Shown here piece by piece: positions 9,305-18,231 of a stretch of DNA of 64,000 bases. Source of the DNA: Yaniella halotolerans DSM 15476. GTDB taxonomy: Bacteria; Actinomycetota; Actinomycetes; Actinomycetales; Micrococcaceae. The notes below the pieces were generated by a model. The model did no database searches, had not been told where the DNA came from, and saw nothing but the letters and a program-made list of their open reading frames with translations. The stretch lies in NCBI RefSeq assembly GCF_000420805.1, contig NZ_ATVQ01000001.1, positions 62,001 through 126,000 of the forward strand. Reading direction: 5' to 3'. Position 1 is the stretch's first letter. Every line of letters starts with the position of its first letter. Position numbers and translations under genes: made by a program.

Positions 9305-10639
9305 TTAGAACACTGTCACAGGTTTGACGAGGTCAGCAATGATCAACAATACTCCCATGCTTAATAATAAGCCGAACACCACTATCGTGAGTGGGAACAT
9401 TTTTGCAATGTCAAAGGGCCCCGGATCTGCTTTACCTCGGAGCTTAGCCCAGCCCCGCCGTATCGATTCCCAGAGGCCACCGAGCACATGACCACCATCT
9501 AATGGGAGCAGTGGAATGAGGTTGAACACCATGAGTGCGACGTTGAGCCCCGCGACTAACGAAAGCAGCATGGCGCCGCGGTCAGCGATCGGGATGTCTT
9601 GCTGGGCTGCTGCTTCCCCAGCGATTCGCCCCACACCAACAACCGAGACTGGTCCGGTGGGATCTCGTTCGCCATCGGTAACCAAGACTTTTGCGGTGTC
9701 CCACAATTTAGCCGGCAGTACAGTAATGACCGAGAACGTTCCAGAAATTTGATCACCCAAAACGCCGAAGGCAGCAGTAACTGGTTGTTCGACATTTTCG
9801 ATCTGCGACGACATCCCGATGAATCCCACTGACTCGATTTCGAGGTTTCCAGAAGCATCGCTTATCGGCTGGTTGAAGCGGTCCAGTTTGGGACGTTCTG
9901 TCAGTACCGGTGTGATGGTTGAACTTATGGTCTCACCATCACGTTCAAAGGTGATATCGGTGGGAGTGTTTGCTCGTTCACGAATCGCACCTGAGAGTTC
10001 GTCCCAATCCGAAACTGCTTGGTTATGGAAGTGCGTGACGTTGTCACCTGGCCGCAGTCCTGCGTCCCAGGCCGGTGACGGGTCGTCGTGTGTGTCGCAT
10101 TCAGCCTGTAGCGCTGTGGCGTCTGTCGTCTCAGTCATACATTCAAAGACGTCGCTGACTTTAGTAGTGGGCGTTGCTACGCCAAATGAGGTGACAAGGA
10201 TAGCTGTGATGACGAGAGCGATGACCAGATTCATGAATGGTCCGCCCAGCATGATGATCATCCGTTTCCACACGGGTAATGAGATGAATGTTCGTCCGTC
10301 ATCTTGCTCGGTAAGTTCGGCTGTAGCATCCTCACGAGCTTGCTGCGCCATAGTTTGAAAATACCGTTGACGCGATTTTGAGACTTTTCTACCAGGCTTA
10401 TTGGGCGGCAACATTCCGATCATGGAAACATAGCCGCCCAGTGGGATGGCTTTGACTCCGTATTCGGTTTCACCTTTTTTCGTCGACCAGAGCGTTTTGC
10501 CAAACCCGATCATGTACTGGGTGACCCGAACGTTAAACAGTTTAGCCGGGACGAGGTGGCCGACCTCGTGTAGTGCGATTGATACAGCGATCGCGACCAC
10601 CATGATGAGGATCCCGACCACGGCGAGGACTATTGTCAT
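9305..10639 (-). CDS. rseP: Site-2 intramembrane metalloprotease RseP/Rip1-like
   Basis: This zinc protease cleaves transmembrane segments, typically of anti-sigma factors. The 444-residue protein starts with a membrane helix carrying HEVGH (residues about 24-28, the HExxH zinc site). A further helix after the GYVSMIGM loop, a PDZ-like domain (about 185-290) and a C-terminal helix with NLIPLLPLDGGH (the third ligand, LDG motif) follow. Length matches the actinobacterial Rip1 class. It is preceded by the DivIVA-like gene with 8 bp between them. The usual neighbours dxr and ispG are absent here. Confidence 0.95.
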   Translation of the reverse strand: MTIVLAVVGILIMVVAIAVSIALHEVGHLVPAKLFNVRVTQYMIGFGKTLWSTKKGETEYGVKAIPLGGYVSMIGMLPPNKPGRKVSKSRQRYFQTMAQQAREDATAELTEQDDGRTFISLPVWKRMIIMLGGPFMNLVIALVITAILVTSFGVATPTTKVSDVFECMTETTDATALQAECDTHDDPSPAWDAGLRPGDNVTHFHNQAVSDWDELSGAIRERANTPTDITFERDGETISSTITPVLTERPKLDRFNQPISDASGNLEIESVGFIGMSSQIENVEQPVTAAFGVLGDQISGTFSVITVLPAKLWDTAKVLVTDGERDPTGPVSVVGVGRIAGEAAAQQDIPIADRGAMLLSLVAGLNVALMVFNLIPLLPLDGGHVLGGLWESIRRGWAKLRGKADPGPFDIAKMFPLTIVVFGLLLSMGVLLIIADLVKPVTVF

Positions 10640-10647
10640 GCGGGCAC

Positions 10648-11208
10648 CTAGTCGAGGACCACAAGCAGTTCGATGACAGCCTGGAGAAAAGCGTCGACTT
10701 GGGCCTCATCGTAGCCGCTAGGACCTTTTTCATTACTAAAGGTCACGTTACGTATATCCTTAAGACGCACATGTTCTTCATCGTTTAAGTGACTGGTGAC
10801 CCGTGCCATGCACACGTCAACTTCTTCGACGTCATAGCCTGCTGACCCGGGGTTTGCCGGGCGGAATTTTTCCCCACGTGGTCGTTCGAGTCGTTCGGTG
10901 AGGTCTTCGAGCCGATTGATGAGCTGAAGATCCCAGGCTTGTTGTCCGTGGGTCGCAATATACTCATCGCGTTCGGCCTTTCGGAGCGCATCTTCAAGAC
11001 GCTCCAGTACCTGATCAACTTGATCAGTACGATAGCCACCACGTACGAGATCGAAGGTTTTTTCCTGGACGATGTCTGCGGTAATGCCTGCTTCGGTTTC
11101 GTAGGCTTGCCGCGAGCTGTCGATAAATTCGTCTACTTGCCCGGGGTGATATCCGTAATCGCGTTTAGCAACTGAGTTAAATGGCGAGGCTGTTTGAGTC
11201 TTTGACAC
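10648..11208 (-). CDS. DivIVA domain-containing protein
   Basis: A 186-residue soluble protein with repeated DivIVA-like segments: GYHPGQVDEFIDSSRQAYE, GGYRTDQVDQVLERLEDAL, AGYDVEEVDVCMARV and SGYDEAQVDAFLQAVIELL. The G-Y-x-x-x-x-V-D pattern is the membrane-binding/dimer motif of DivIVA and SepIVA-type proteins, which mark curved or growing membrane. Four copies in one short protein suggest a scaffold built by repeat duplication rather than a full Wag31. GTG start with AAAGGAA upstream. It lies between cdsA and rseP in the same strand run. Confidence 0.88.
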   Translation of the reverse strand: MSKTQTASPFNSVAKRDYGYHPGQVDEFIDSSRQAYETEAGITADIVQEKTFDLVRGGYRTDQVDQVLERLEDALRKAERDEYIATHGQQAWDLQLINRLEDLTERLERPRGEKFRPANPGSAGYDVEEVDVCMARVTSHLNDEEHVRLKDIRNVTFSNEKGPSGYDEAQVDAFLQAVIELLVVLD

Positions 11209-11225
11209 TGCGCTTCCTTTGACGT

Positions 11226-12410
11226 TTAGCCCATAATTGTGGGCAGAACTACCACGAACAAGGTGTATCCAACTGGGATGGCAAATACGATCGAGTCGAG
11301 TCGATCCATAACCCCGCCGTGGCCAGGCAGGGTATTTCCCATATCTTTAACACCGAAGTCACGCTTGACCATTGAGGCCGCAAAATCTCCAGCTGTTGCT
11401 GCAATCATAACCACGGTGCCGATGATGATGCCTACCCACCAGTCGTATTCGAGCCAGTAGTGTGTGACAACCACTGATACGACGATAGCTCCGAGGAGCG
11501 ACCCGAAGAATCCTTCCCACGACTTCTTCGGGGAAATTTTCGGCGCCATCCGGTGTTTGCCCAATGTGACGCCCACCAGATAGCCAAATGTATCGGAAGC
11601 CACGATGCCTAGAACAGTAATAGCAACGAGCCAGGCACCGTCTTCTACGTGCAACAGCGTAATGCCAAACGAGAGAAAAAACGGCAGCCACAGAATCGCT
11701 AACAGGGTCATTGCCATAGACGCTGCGGGCCTATCGGGTTCGCCGACCGCAGTCCAGAACACCGTCAGCAAGATGCCGCCGAACAGTGCGAACACCATGG
11801 CGTCTACCCCACCGAACCACGCGGCGATCGGTATACCGAGCCCGGCAACCAAGGCGGGCGTGAGCGCCAGATGGATGTTCTTTGTCTTGGCAACTTGTGC
11901 CAGTTCCCAGATACCGAGGGGCACTAGTACCGCAATGAGTATTGCTACCACAATGGGGTAAAAGAAAATACCGACGACAGCAGCGCCCAATAAGAGGAGC
12001 CCGACGGTAATCGCAGCCGGTAGATTACGACCAGCTCGAGATTCTTTAGTCGGTGCAACGCTTGCCGGTTGTGGCTGTGGTGTCGACCCTTCCTCGGAAT
12101 CGACCTGTGTGACCGTCAGAATGGTGGATTCCTCCGGGTCAAGGTCGGCTGCCGGATCAGACCCAAAATCCAAGTCTTCCGTTTCGACAACGTCCTTGTC
12201 ATCTGTTGTCGGTTCGGGTTGGGGATGCTGCTGTTTCTGGCGTGCAGCTTTTCTCCGAATCACCGTTGCTTGGGCATCTTCGAGCGCCCGACGTTCACGA
12301 CGGGTTTGAGGGACAATCATCCCGGTCTCTGGGTCCCGAACTGGGTCGGGAAACCCCTCGAGTTGTTGTATGACCGGTAACTGTTCGGATTCTGGGTCTG
12401 AGTTGGACAT
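11226..12410 (-). CDS. cdsA: Phosphatidate cytidylyltransferase
   Basis: CdsA makes CDP-diacylglycerol from phosphatidic acid and CTP at the membrane. The protein has 394 residues, longer than usual because of a hydrophilic acidic N-terminal extension of about 135 residues (rich in Glu, Asp, Pro). Several membrane segments follow. The family signature is intact near the C-terminus: SMVKRDFGVKDMGNTLPGHG followed by GVMDRLDS. Its product feeds the CDP-alcohol phosphatidyltransferase class, one member of which is encoded at 19572. It follows frr by 21 bp. Confidence 0.95.
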   Translation of the reverse strand: MSNSDPESEQLPVIQQLEGFPDPVRDPETGMIVPQTRRERRALEDAQATVIRRKAARQKQQHPQPEPTTDDKDVVETEDLDFGSDPAADLDPEESTILTVTQVDSEEGSTPQPQPASVAPTKESRAGRNLPAAITVGLLLLGAAVVGIFFYPIVVAILIAVLVPLGIWELAQVAKTKNIHLALTPALVAGLGIPIAAWFGGVDAMVFALFGGILLTVFWTAVGEPDRPAASMAMTLLAILWLPFFLSFGITLLHVEDGAWLVAITVLGIVASDTFGYLVGVTLGKHRMAPKISPKKSWEGFFGSLLGAIVVSVVVTHYWLEYDWWVGIIIGTVVMIAATAGDFAASMVKRDFGVKDMGNTLPGHGGVMDRLDSIVFAIPVGYTLFVVVLPTIMG

Positions 12411-12431
12411 GCGAGCTGAGGCTTCGAGAGC

Positions 12432-12989
12432 CTAGACCTCCATTAGTTCTTCTTCTTTGTTCTTCGCCATCTCGTCAATCTGGTCGACGTATTTGCGTGT
12501 CAGGTCATCGAGGTCTTTTTCGGCACGACGGCCTTCGTCTTCACCGATGTCGCCATCATCGACCATTTGGTCAATGAATTCTTTGGCACTGCGTCGTGCG
12601 TTTCGTACCGAGACGCGGTGCTCTTCTGCTTTGGATTTGACCAGCTTGACGTACTCCTGGCGGCGCTCTTTAGTCAGCTCTGGCATGACGACGCGAATAA
12701 CTTTGCCGTCGTTTGAAGGGTTAGCGCCGATCTCCGAGGACGACAACGCAACTTCAATTTCTCGCAGTGCGGTGACATCAAATGGCGAGATTAGGATGGT
12801 CCGGGCATCCTGGACGGCAAACGATGCCAACTGTTGCAACGGTGTTGGACTACCGTAGTAGTTCACCAGCACTTTTGAGTAGAGCCCTGGGTTTGCGCGT
12901 CCGGTACGGACTGCGGCGAAATCCTCGCTGGTTGCCTCAAGTGTGCGCGCCATCGCCTTTTTGGCGTCTGATAATACGGATGCAGTCAC
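12432..12989 (-). CDS. frr: Ribosome recycling factor
   Basis: RRF splits post-termination ribosomes with EF-G. The 185-residue length is exact for the family. It has the N-terminal helix with RTGRANPGL, the small beta/alpha domain (SPTPLQQLASFAVQDARTIL), then the long C-terminal helices with PELTKERRQEYVKLVKSKAE and VRNARRSAKEF. GTG start after AAGGAG. It lies between pyrH and cdsA, the classic position. Confidence 0.97.
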   Translation of the reverse strand: MTASVLSDAKKAMARTLEATSEDFAAVRTGRANPGLYSKVLVNYYGSPTPLQQLASFAVQDARTILISPFDVTALREIEVALSSSEIGANPSNDGKVIRVVMPELTKERRQEYVKLVKSKAEEHRVSVRNARRSAKEFIDQMVDDGDIGEDEGRRAEKDLDDLTRKYVDQIDEMAKNKEEELMEV

Positions 12990-13052
12990 AGTTTCTCCTT
13001 ATATAAAATCTGAGGTGTGCACTAAGTCTAAAACACGCTTCGAAGTGCAGCC

Positions 13053-13829
13053 TTACGGTGTGACGACGGTACCAGTGGAGTCGCCCAACAGCGCTCGTGT
13101 CACGTTCCCATCGCCTTCCATACCGAATACCAACATATCCAAGTTGTTGTCTTTACACATTGTCATAGCAGTCAGGTCCATGACTCGAATATTTTTGACG
13201 ATTGCCTCGTCGTAGGTGAGATGATCGAATTTTTTGGCGGCCGAGTCTACCTTGGGGTCAGATGTGTAGACGCCATCAACCCCAGATTTAGCCATCAGTA
13301 CCTGATCGGCTCGAATTTCTAGGGCACGCTGCGCAGCAACAGTGTCGGTAGAGAAGTACGGTAGACCGGTTCCGGCACCAAAGATCACGACACGATCTTT
13401 TTCCATATGTCGGATGGCTCGTTGAGGAATATATGGTTCCGCCACTTGAGACATATGGATAGCTGATTGCACCCTGGTATCTACACCAGCTTGAGTCAGG
13501 AAGTCTTGAAGCGCCAGGGCATTCATGACTGTACCTAACATACCCATGTAATCGGCCCGACGACGATCCATTCCATTGATGGAAAGCTCGGCTCCGCGGA
13601 AGAAGTTGCCACCGCCAACGACAATCGCGATTTCGACTTGCCCAGCTGCTGCAGCGATTTGCTCAGCGACTGATCGAACAGTATCCGGGTCGATACCAAT
13701 GGACCCGCCACCAAATACTTCGCCGGAAAGTTTCAGCAGTACCCTTCGTCGGGTTACGCCTTCGTCTTGTGCATCCCTCGGGCCGTCTTGTAAACCGCCT
13801 GGGGTGTTGATCGCTGGAGTGTCTGACAC
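13053..13829 (-). CDS. pyrH: Uridylate kinase (UMP kinase)
   Basis: PyrH phosphorylates UMP to UDP in pyrimidine synthesis. The 258-residue protein of the amino-acid-kinase fold has [13 protein letters not shown] at the N-terminus, [10 protein letters not shown] for phosphate binding, [18 protein letters not shown] typical of bacterial UMP kinases, and [20 protein letters not shown] for the acceptor/Mg site. GTG start with TAGGAGC upstream. A terminator lies between it and tsf, so pyrH-frr-cdsA may form a separate unit. Confidence 0.97.
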   Translation of the reverse strand: MSDTPAINTPGGLQDGPRDAQDEGVTRRRVLLKLSGEVFGGGSIGIDPDTVRSVAEQIAAAAGQVEIAIVVGGGNFFRGAELSINGMDRRRADYMGMLGTVMNALALQDFLTQAGVDTRVQSAIHMSQVAEPYIPQRAIRHMEKDRVVIFGAGTGLPYFSTDTVAAQRALEIRADQVLMAKSGVDGVYTSDPKVDSAAKKFDHLTYDEAIVKNIRVMDLTAMTMCKDNNLDMLVFGMEGDGNVTRALLGDSTGTVVTP

Positions 13830-13872
13830 GGCAATGCTCCTATTTGTGCTGATGGTTTATAGACATAAAGAA

Positions 13873-13906
13873 GGGGTGATCACCGGTTGTGGTGATCACC
13901 CCCTTG
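13873..13906 (-). terminator. Rho-independent terminator after tsf
   Basis: The perfect stem GGGGTGATCACC/GGTGATCACCCC has a short loop and is followed on the minus strand by CTTCTTTAT. It ends the rpsB-tsf unit before pyrH, though read-through is possible because the T tract is interrupted. Confidence 0.75.
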
Positions 13907-13971
13907 TGTTAGGTAAAAACGACGCTGATTGTACCTAGTTCATTAGGACACGTGCAGTGTCAGTGAACTGA

Positions 13972-14808
13972 CTAGGATCCAACACGGAAGCGTGCAAACG
14001 AGAGTGCTTTTGCTCCGGCTTCGTCCAGAACGCCGCCAACGGTGTTCTTGGTGTCTTTGGCGAATGGCTGGTCCAGCAGGACAACATCTTTGAAATAACC
14101 GGTCAGGCGGCCTTCAATGATGTTTTGCATTGCGCGCTCTGGTTTACCTTCAGCACGAGCAGTTTCTTCTGCGATGCGACGCTCATCAGCGACGATGTCT
14201 TCTGGAACCTCGTCACGGTTGAGGTAGGTCGGGCTCATAGCAGCAATGTGAACAGCAACATCGTGAGCTGCCGTCTGAGCTGCTTCGCTGTCTGCATCCA
14301 CTGCAAAGAGAACGCCAACCTGGGCTGGCAGGTCTGCAGATGTACGGTGCAGGTAGGGGTCGACGTATGCGCCTTCGAGGCGTGCCAGACGACGAACTTC
14401 AACCTTTTCGCCGAGCAGTGCGCCTTCTTCTTTGACGTATTCGCTCAGTGGGTTGCCGTTGTAGTCAGCGGCCAGCAGATCGTCTACCTTGTCCGCACCG
14501 GATGAAACAGCAACTTCGAGAACGGTGTTGCCGAGTTCAATAAATTTATCGGACTTCGCAACAAAGTCAGTTTCCGAGTTTACTTCGACCATGATGCCAA
14601 CGCCGTTATTAACGGTGGCAGCAATCAGGCCCTCTGCGGCAGCGCGACCTTCGCGTTTGGAAGCGCCCTGCAGACCTTTGACACGGATAATTTCCATGGC
14701 TTTGTCGACATCGCCGTCAGCTTCGTCGAGAGCCTTCTTGACGTCCATCATGCCTGCGCCAGTACGCTCACGCAGGGCCTGAATGTCTTTGACTGTGTAG
14801 TTCGCCAT
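13972..14808 (-). CDS. tsf: Elongation factor Ts
   Basis: EF-Ts is the nucleotide exchange factor of EF-Tu. The 278-residue protein opens with a UBA-like domain (MANYTVKDIQALRERTGAGM) and has the EF-Tu contact motif with VNSETDFVAKSDKF. The usual MDCKKAL reads MDVKKAL here. Two core subdomains follow, ending in FARFRVGS. It lies 75 bp after rpsB and before a terminator. Confidence 0.97.
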   Translation of the reverse strand: MANYTVKDIQALRERTGAGMMDVKKALDEADGDVDKAMEIIRVKGLQGASKREGRAAAEGLIAATVNNGVGIMVEVNSETDFVAKSDKFIELGNTVLEVAVSSGADKVDDLLAADYNGNPLSEYVKEEGALLGEKVEVRRLARLEGAYVDPYLHRTSADLPAQVGVLFAVDADSEAAQTAAHDVAVHIAAMSPTYLNRDEVPEDIVADERRIAEETARAEGKPERAMQNIIEGRLTGYFKDVVLLDQPFAKDTKNTVGGVLDEAGAKALSFARFRVGS

Positions 14809-14883
14809 TACAGATATCCCATTCCTTGGATGTTCGTTGCGGGTGTCACCCGCGAGTCTAAAAACGAAACGTGATTGTGTGGA

Positions 14884-15765
14884 TTAGTGGTCTTCCTTGG
14901 CAACAGGCTGCTCGCCTTCAGGTGTAGCTCCGACTTCTTCTGCAACTTCTACAGTTTCCTCGTCAGCTGGAGCTGCTGTCTGATCTGCAGCTTCTTCAGC
15001 CTGGCCGGACTCCAGCAGTTCGCGTTCCCACTCAGCCATGGGCTCTTCAGCGGCACCTGACTTACCCTTGCCCTGGTTGCGGGCCATCAGACCGTCGGCA
15101 ACTGCATCGGCAATAACACGGGTCAAGAGGGCAACGGAACGGATCGCGTCATCGTTACCCGGGATTGGGTAGGTGACTTCGTCTGGGTCAGCGTTAGTGT
15201 CCAGGATGGCAACGACGGGGATACCGAGTTTAACGGCTTCGTCAATCGCCAGGTGTTCTTTCTTGGTGTCAATGACCCACACAGCAGAAGGGGTGCGAGT
15301 CATGTTGCGGATACCGCCCAAATTCGACTGCAGTTTGTCGAGTTCACGACGAAGCAGCAAGAGTTCCTTCTTGGTGTGGCCGGAACCAGCTACGTCGTCG
15401 AAGTCAATTTCTTCAAGCTCTTTCATACGCTCAACGCGCTTGGAAACCGTAGCGAAGTTGGTGAGCATACCGCCCAACCAACGATGGTTAACGTAGGGCA
15501 TGCCGACGCGGGTCGCCTGCTCAGCGATTGCTTCTTGGGCCTGCTTTTTCGTACCTACGAACAGGATATTCCCACCGTGAGCAACAGTTTCCTTAACGAA
15601 CTCGTATGCACGGTCAATGAAAGACAGGGACTGCTGCAGATCAATGATGTAAATGCCGTTGCGCTCAGTAAAGATGAAACGCTTCATCTTCGGGTTCCAA
15701 CGACGTGTCTGGTGGCCGAAGTGGACACCAGAATCCAGCATTTCACGCATGGTTACGACTGACAT
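14884..15765 (-). CDS. rpsB: 30S ribosomal protein S2
   Basis: S2 is a 30S subunit protein. It has the S2 opening ([20 protein letters not shown]), the segment [16 protein letters not shown], and the signature [20 protein letters not shown] about two thirds in. The 293-residue length comes from an acidic C-terminal tail ([17 protein letters not shown]) common in actinobacteria. It is preceded by GAAGGAG and a long leader of about 200 bp or more, and co-transcribed with tsf. Confidence 0.97.
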   Translation of the reverse strand: MSVVTMREMLDSGVHFGHQTRRWNPKMKRFIFTERNGIYIIDLQQSLSFIDRAYEFVKETVAHGGNILFVGTKKQAQEAIAEQATRVGMPYVNHRWLGGMLTNFATVSKRVERMKELEEIDFDDVAGSGHTKKELLLLRRELDKLQSNLGGIRNMTRTPSAVWVIDTKKEHLAIDEAVKLGIPVVAILDTNADPDEVTYPIPGNDDAIRSVALLTRVIADAVADGLMARNQGKGKSGAAEEPMAEWERELLESGQAEEAADQTAAPADEETVEVAEEVGATPEGEQPVAKEDH

Positions 15766-16224
15766 GGTCGCTCCTTCAAGGTCTATCCGCGTGCGGATTG
15801 ACCCTCTAGTTATCGGTTCAATATAAACAGCTGACTTTCTCAGCTTCCTAGCGTGAGAGCGATCTTCTCGGGAATCACCGTTGACCAGAACATTCCGGAC
15901 CGAAAGGTGTCACTGCAACCCTGGGGTGCACATCTCACGCGCGTAGTCAATTAGGCACCCACAGAGTAGGCGCACAATTGCTCCAACCAGCATACCTTAT
16001 TGAGCAAACGCTTTTGCGCCTTGTGTGATGCTTTGCACACGAAGCGTTAGAGGGCTCTGACACTATTGCCGTGTGTTCCCCATATCAGCCCGATTCGGGA
16101 ATTCCTCCTGCGCACGTGCCTGTATTTCCGGATCCGGAAACTAGATCCGCTCTACGGTTTGACTTCAGGCAACATTGGCGTTATCCACATTTTGCTGGTT
16201 CCTGGCCCACTCTCGATCCCGATG
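15766..16224. other. Divergent intergenic region, rpsB leader
   Basis: This 459-bp stretch lies between rpsB (minus) and the LytM-like gene (plus). Close to rpsB the minus strand holds ATCCGC-AC-GCGGAT just before the GAAGGAG, a small hairpin that could affect S2 translation. An open frame continuing the LytM gene starts at a TTG at 16066, but it is not expected to be translated before about 16225. I see no other gene, and cannot name an S2-binding leader from the sequence alone. Confidence 0.5.
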
Positions 16225-16854
16225 ATGCAAGATACATACATGCAGTACATCTCCCCCACCGACTCGTCTCCCAGTCCTCGTTTTTCCAAAACAATTGTGG
16301 CTTGCATTTGGAAAACACTCATAGTGGCATTGCTGTTGTTTGGGATGCCAGCGGCTCACGCCTCCACTGAGCGCCCAGATCTTATACCGCCCGCCGGTAG
16401 GTGGCTGCCTCCCATTGAAGCAGCTCATGAAACAGATGTACTGGCACCCTTTGTCCCACCAGACATGCCATGGTCGAGCGCTCATCGAGGTATCGATATA
16501 GCTACGTCTAGCACAGAGGTGGTCGCCCCTGACAGCGGCGAGGTGACGTTCGTAGGGGTCGTAGTAGATCGACCTGTCATTACCATTCGACACAGTGACG
16601 GGTTGGTCTCATCCTTAGAACCAGTGTCTTCCGATCTAGCCGTTGGAGATACAGTATCCCAGGGCCAGTTGGTCGGCGAACTCTCTGATGAGTCACCACA
16701 CTGTGCTGCCCAGTGCGTGCACTGGGGTGTCCGTAAGCTAAATGCTTGGCAGATTGGAGCGACCACACGGGATCTATATATAGACCCGGCTTTTCTCTTA
16801 GGTTGGACTGAACCATCAGTCTTGTGGCCTATCCACTCAGATCCGACGTTCTAG
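16225..16854 (+). CDS. LytM/peptidase M23-like secreted protein, one zinc ligand replaced
   Basis: A secreted protein of about 209 residues. The N-terminal signal (KTLIVALLLFGMPAAHA, then ST) looks like a signal peptidase I type. The LytM fold shows HRGIDIA (first zinc His and Asp), APDSGEVTFVG, HSDGLVSSLEPV and a final C-V-HWGVRK. In active M23 endopeptidases this last site is HxH; here the first His is Cys, so catalysis is uncertain and the domain may instead act as a peptidoglycan-binding or activator protein. M23-like genes beside rpsB are common in actinobacteria. The start is uncertain (ATG 16222, 16225 or 16240; no clear Shine-Dalgarno). Its stop overlaps the stop of the convergent gene by 4 bp. 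Confidence 0.82.
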   Translation: MQDTYMQYISPTDSSPSPRFSKTIVACIWKTLIVALLLFGMPAAHASTERPDLIPPAGRWLPPIEAAHETDVLAPFVPPDMPWSSAHRGIDIATSSTEVVAPDSGEVTFVGVVVDRPVITIRHSDGLVSSLEPVSSDLAVGDTVSQGQLVGELSDESPHCAAQCVHWGVRKLNAWQIGATTRDLYIDPAFLLGWTEPSVLWPIHSDPTF

Positions 16855-17969
16855 GACATTCGTCGGCTGCGGCGTTGATGAATATCTTCGGCTATTCCGA
16901 CTAGGGCCTTAGCGGAGTCTTCCCACTGAAATGTCTGCGCTTGGCGCCTAGCAGCGATTGATGCACGGATGAACGCTTCATCATTTTCTAATGCAGTTAC
17001 GGAATCCGCTACTTCACCACTCACATGTGACGACTGAAGATTTACAAATTGTGCACCTGGGTTGAACCTACCGCCGATCTCCTCGAAAATTTCTAGATTC
17101 GAGAGGATGACCGGTGTTCCTTCGGCCATGGCCTCAGCGACCGGCAGACCGTAGCCTTCAGAACGAGATAGCGTAACTAAAGCCATGGCTTTTCGGAGCA
17201 AGGTGCGATAGGCCGAGTCATCGATGCCATTATGGAAACACAACTGGTCTGCTCGAACCCCATAGCTATCCGCTATGTGGAAGTAATCCTGTTGTCTGGC
17301 ATCAGATATGCGAGAGCACAAATGCAACTGATACTCCGGTAGATACCTGAGTGCCGCAATCAACGATTCCACGTTTTTGTACTCCATGAAGGAGCCCATG
17401 TAGATCAGGATTTTTTCCCGTCTACCGGCCGGGTCGCGTGGGCGCTCAACTAGTGGAGGCGCGTTGGAAATAACGTGGACGGGTCGGCTGGTCAGGTGAT
17501 GCCTCCGGATCAACCGCTGGCTGGTTTTAGAAACAGTGGCTACAGCATCGGCTCTATTGAGCAGTAAACGCTGTGGCGTATAAGAGAGATGATAGGCGTA
17601 CCAGAGCCCTCGTACTGCCGGAGGGAGATTCCGTGGCGGAGATCGGTGCTGGTAATAAATAAGATCATGAAGCGTCAAAATCAGCCCAAACTTTCGTCCA
17701 ACTGAACCGATCGTTTGCATCGGGGAAAAAACCACGTCTGGCTCATATACATTGATTTTCCGCGCCGCCAGGGGTTCTTTCGGGGACGTCGGAGCATGGA
17801 GTTCAACGACATCAACGTTTGAAGGCAAAAAATTACGTTGAGCAGGATCGTGAATGATAACCGTTGGCGTCATCTGTTGCGCTACCGCATGAATCAGGGA
17901 ATGACTAAACCGTGAAATTCCGTCATGAAAATCGGTTCTGATGTACCGGCCATCCATGAAAAATCTCAT
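16851..17969 (-). CDS. Glycosyltransferase family 4/1-like (GT-B)
   Basis: A GT-B glycosyltransferase of 372 residues. The N-terminal domain (MRFFMDGRYIRTDFHDGISR) and the C-terminal GT1-type domain are both present; the latter begins ILIYMGSFMEYKNVESLIAA (near 195) and carries the donor-binding motif with SRSEGYGLPVAEAMAEGTPV (E-x7-E). Sugar and acceptor are unknown. ATG 17969 is preferred since GGGGA stands seven bases ahead; a GTG lies six bases further up. Together with the second glycosyltransferase across the tRNA and the phosphatidyltransferase beyond, it suggests glycolipid or wall-glycan synthesis. Confidence 0.9.
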   Translation of the reverse strand: MRFFMDGRYIRTDFHDGISRFSHSLIHAVAQQMTPTVIIHDPAQRNFLPSNVDVVELHAPTSPKEPLAARKINVYEPDVVFSPMQTIGSVGRKFGLILTLHDLIYYQHRSPPRNLPPAVRGLWYAYHLSYTPQRLLLNRADAVATVSKTSQRLIRRHHLTSRPVHVISNAPPLVERPRDPAGRREKILIYMGSFMEYKNVESLIAALRYLPEYQLHLCSRISDARQQDYFHIADSYGVRADQLCFHNGIDDSAYRTLLRKAMALVTLSRSEGYGLPVAEAMAEGTPVILSNLEIFEEIGGRFNPGAQFVNLQSSHVSGEVADSVTALENDEAFIRASIAARRQAQTFQWEDSAKALVGIAEDIHQRRSRRMS

Positions 17970-18090
17970 TGTCACTCCCCGGCGATTTCCTCTGCTCTAG
18001 CTGTTTCTGTCAGACGTCATCGCACAGCAGTGTTTGAACACCTCATGTTCGAAGTATGTTCTATCGGTCTCAATGACACCGACATCGTCG

Positions 18091-18164
18091 TAGGGTGTGC
18101 GGGACTTGAACCCGCGACCAAAGGATTATGAGTCCTCTGCTCTAACCGACTGAGCTAACACCCC
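18091..18164 (-). tRNA. tRNA with CAT anticodon (tRNA-Ile2 or elongator tRNA-Met)
   Basis: A 74-nt cloverleaf. Acceptor GGGGTGT pairs with ACACCCT, D arm GCTC/GAGC, anticodon stem GAGGA/TCCTT with loop CTCATAA, T arm GCGGG-TTCAAGT-CCCGC, discriminator A, and no encoded CCA. The anticodon CAT does not itself separate Met from lysidine-modified Ile; the extra-loop/T-arm segment TGGTCGC..GGTTCAAGTCC resembles tRNA-Ile2. The first pair is G1-U72, unusual for an elongator. Confidence 0.92.
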
Positions 18165-18231
18165 TCGCGTGCCGCTACGCAGGCCAGGACAACATCTGCA
18201 GTCCTGATGGCAAGTGACACGATCACATAGT

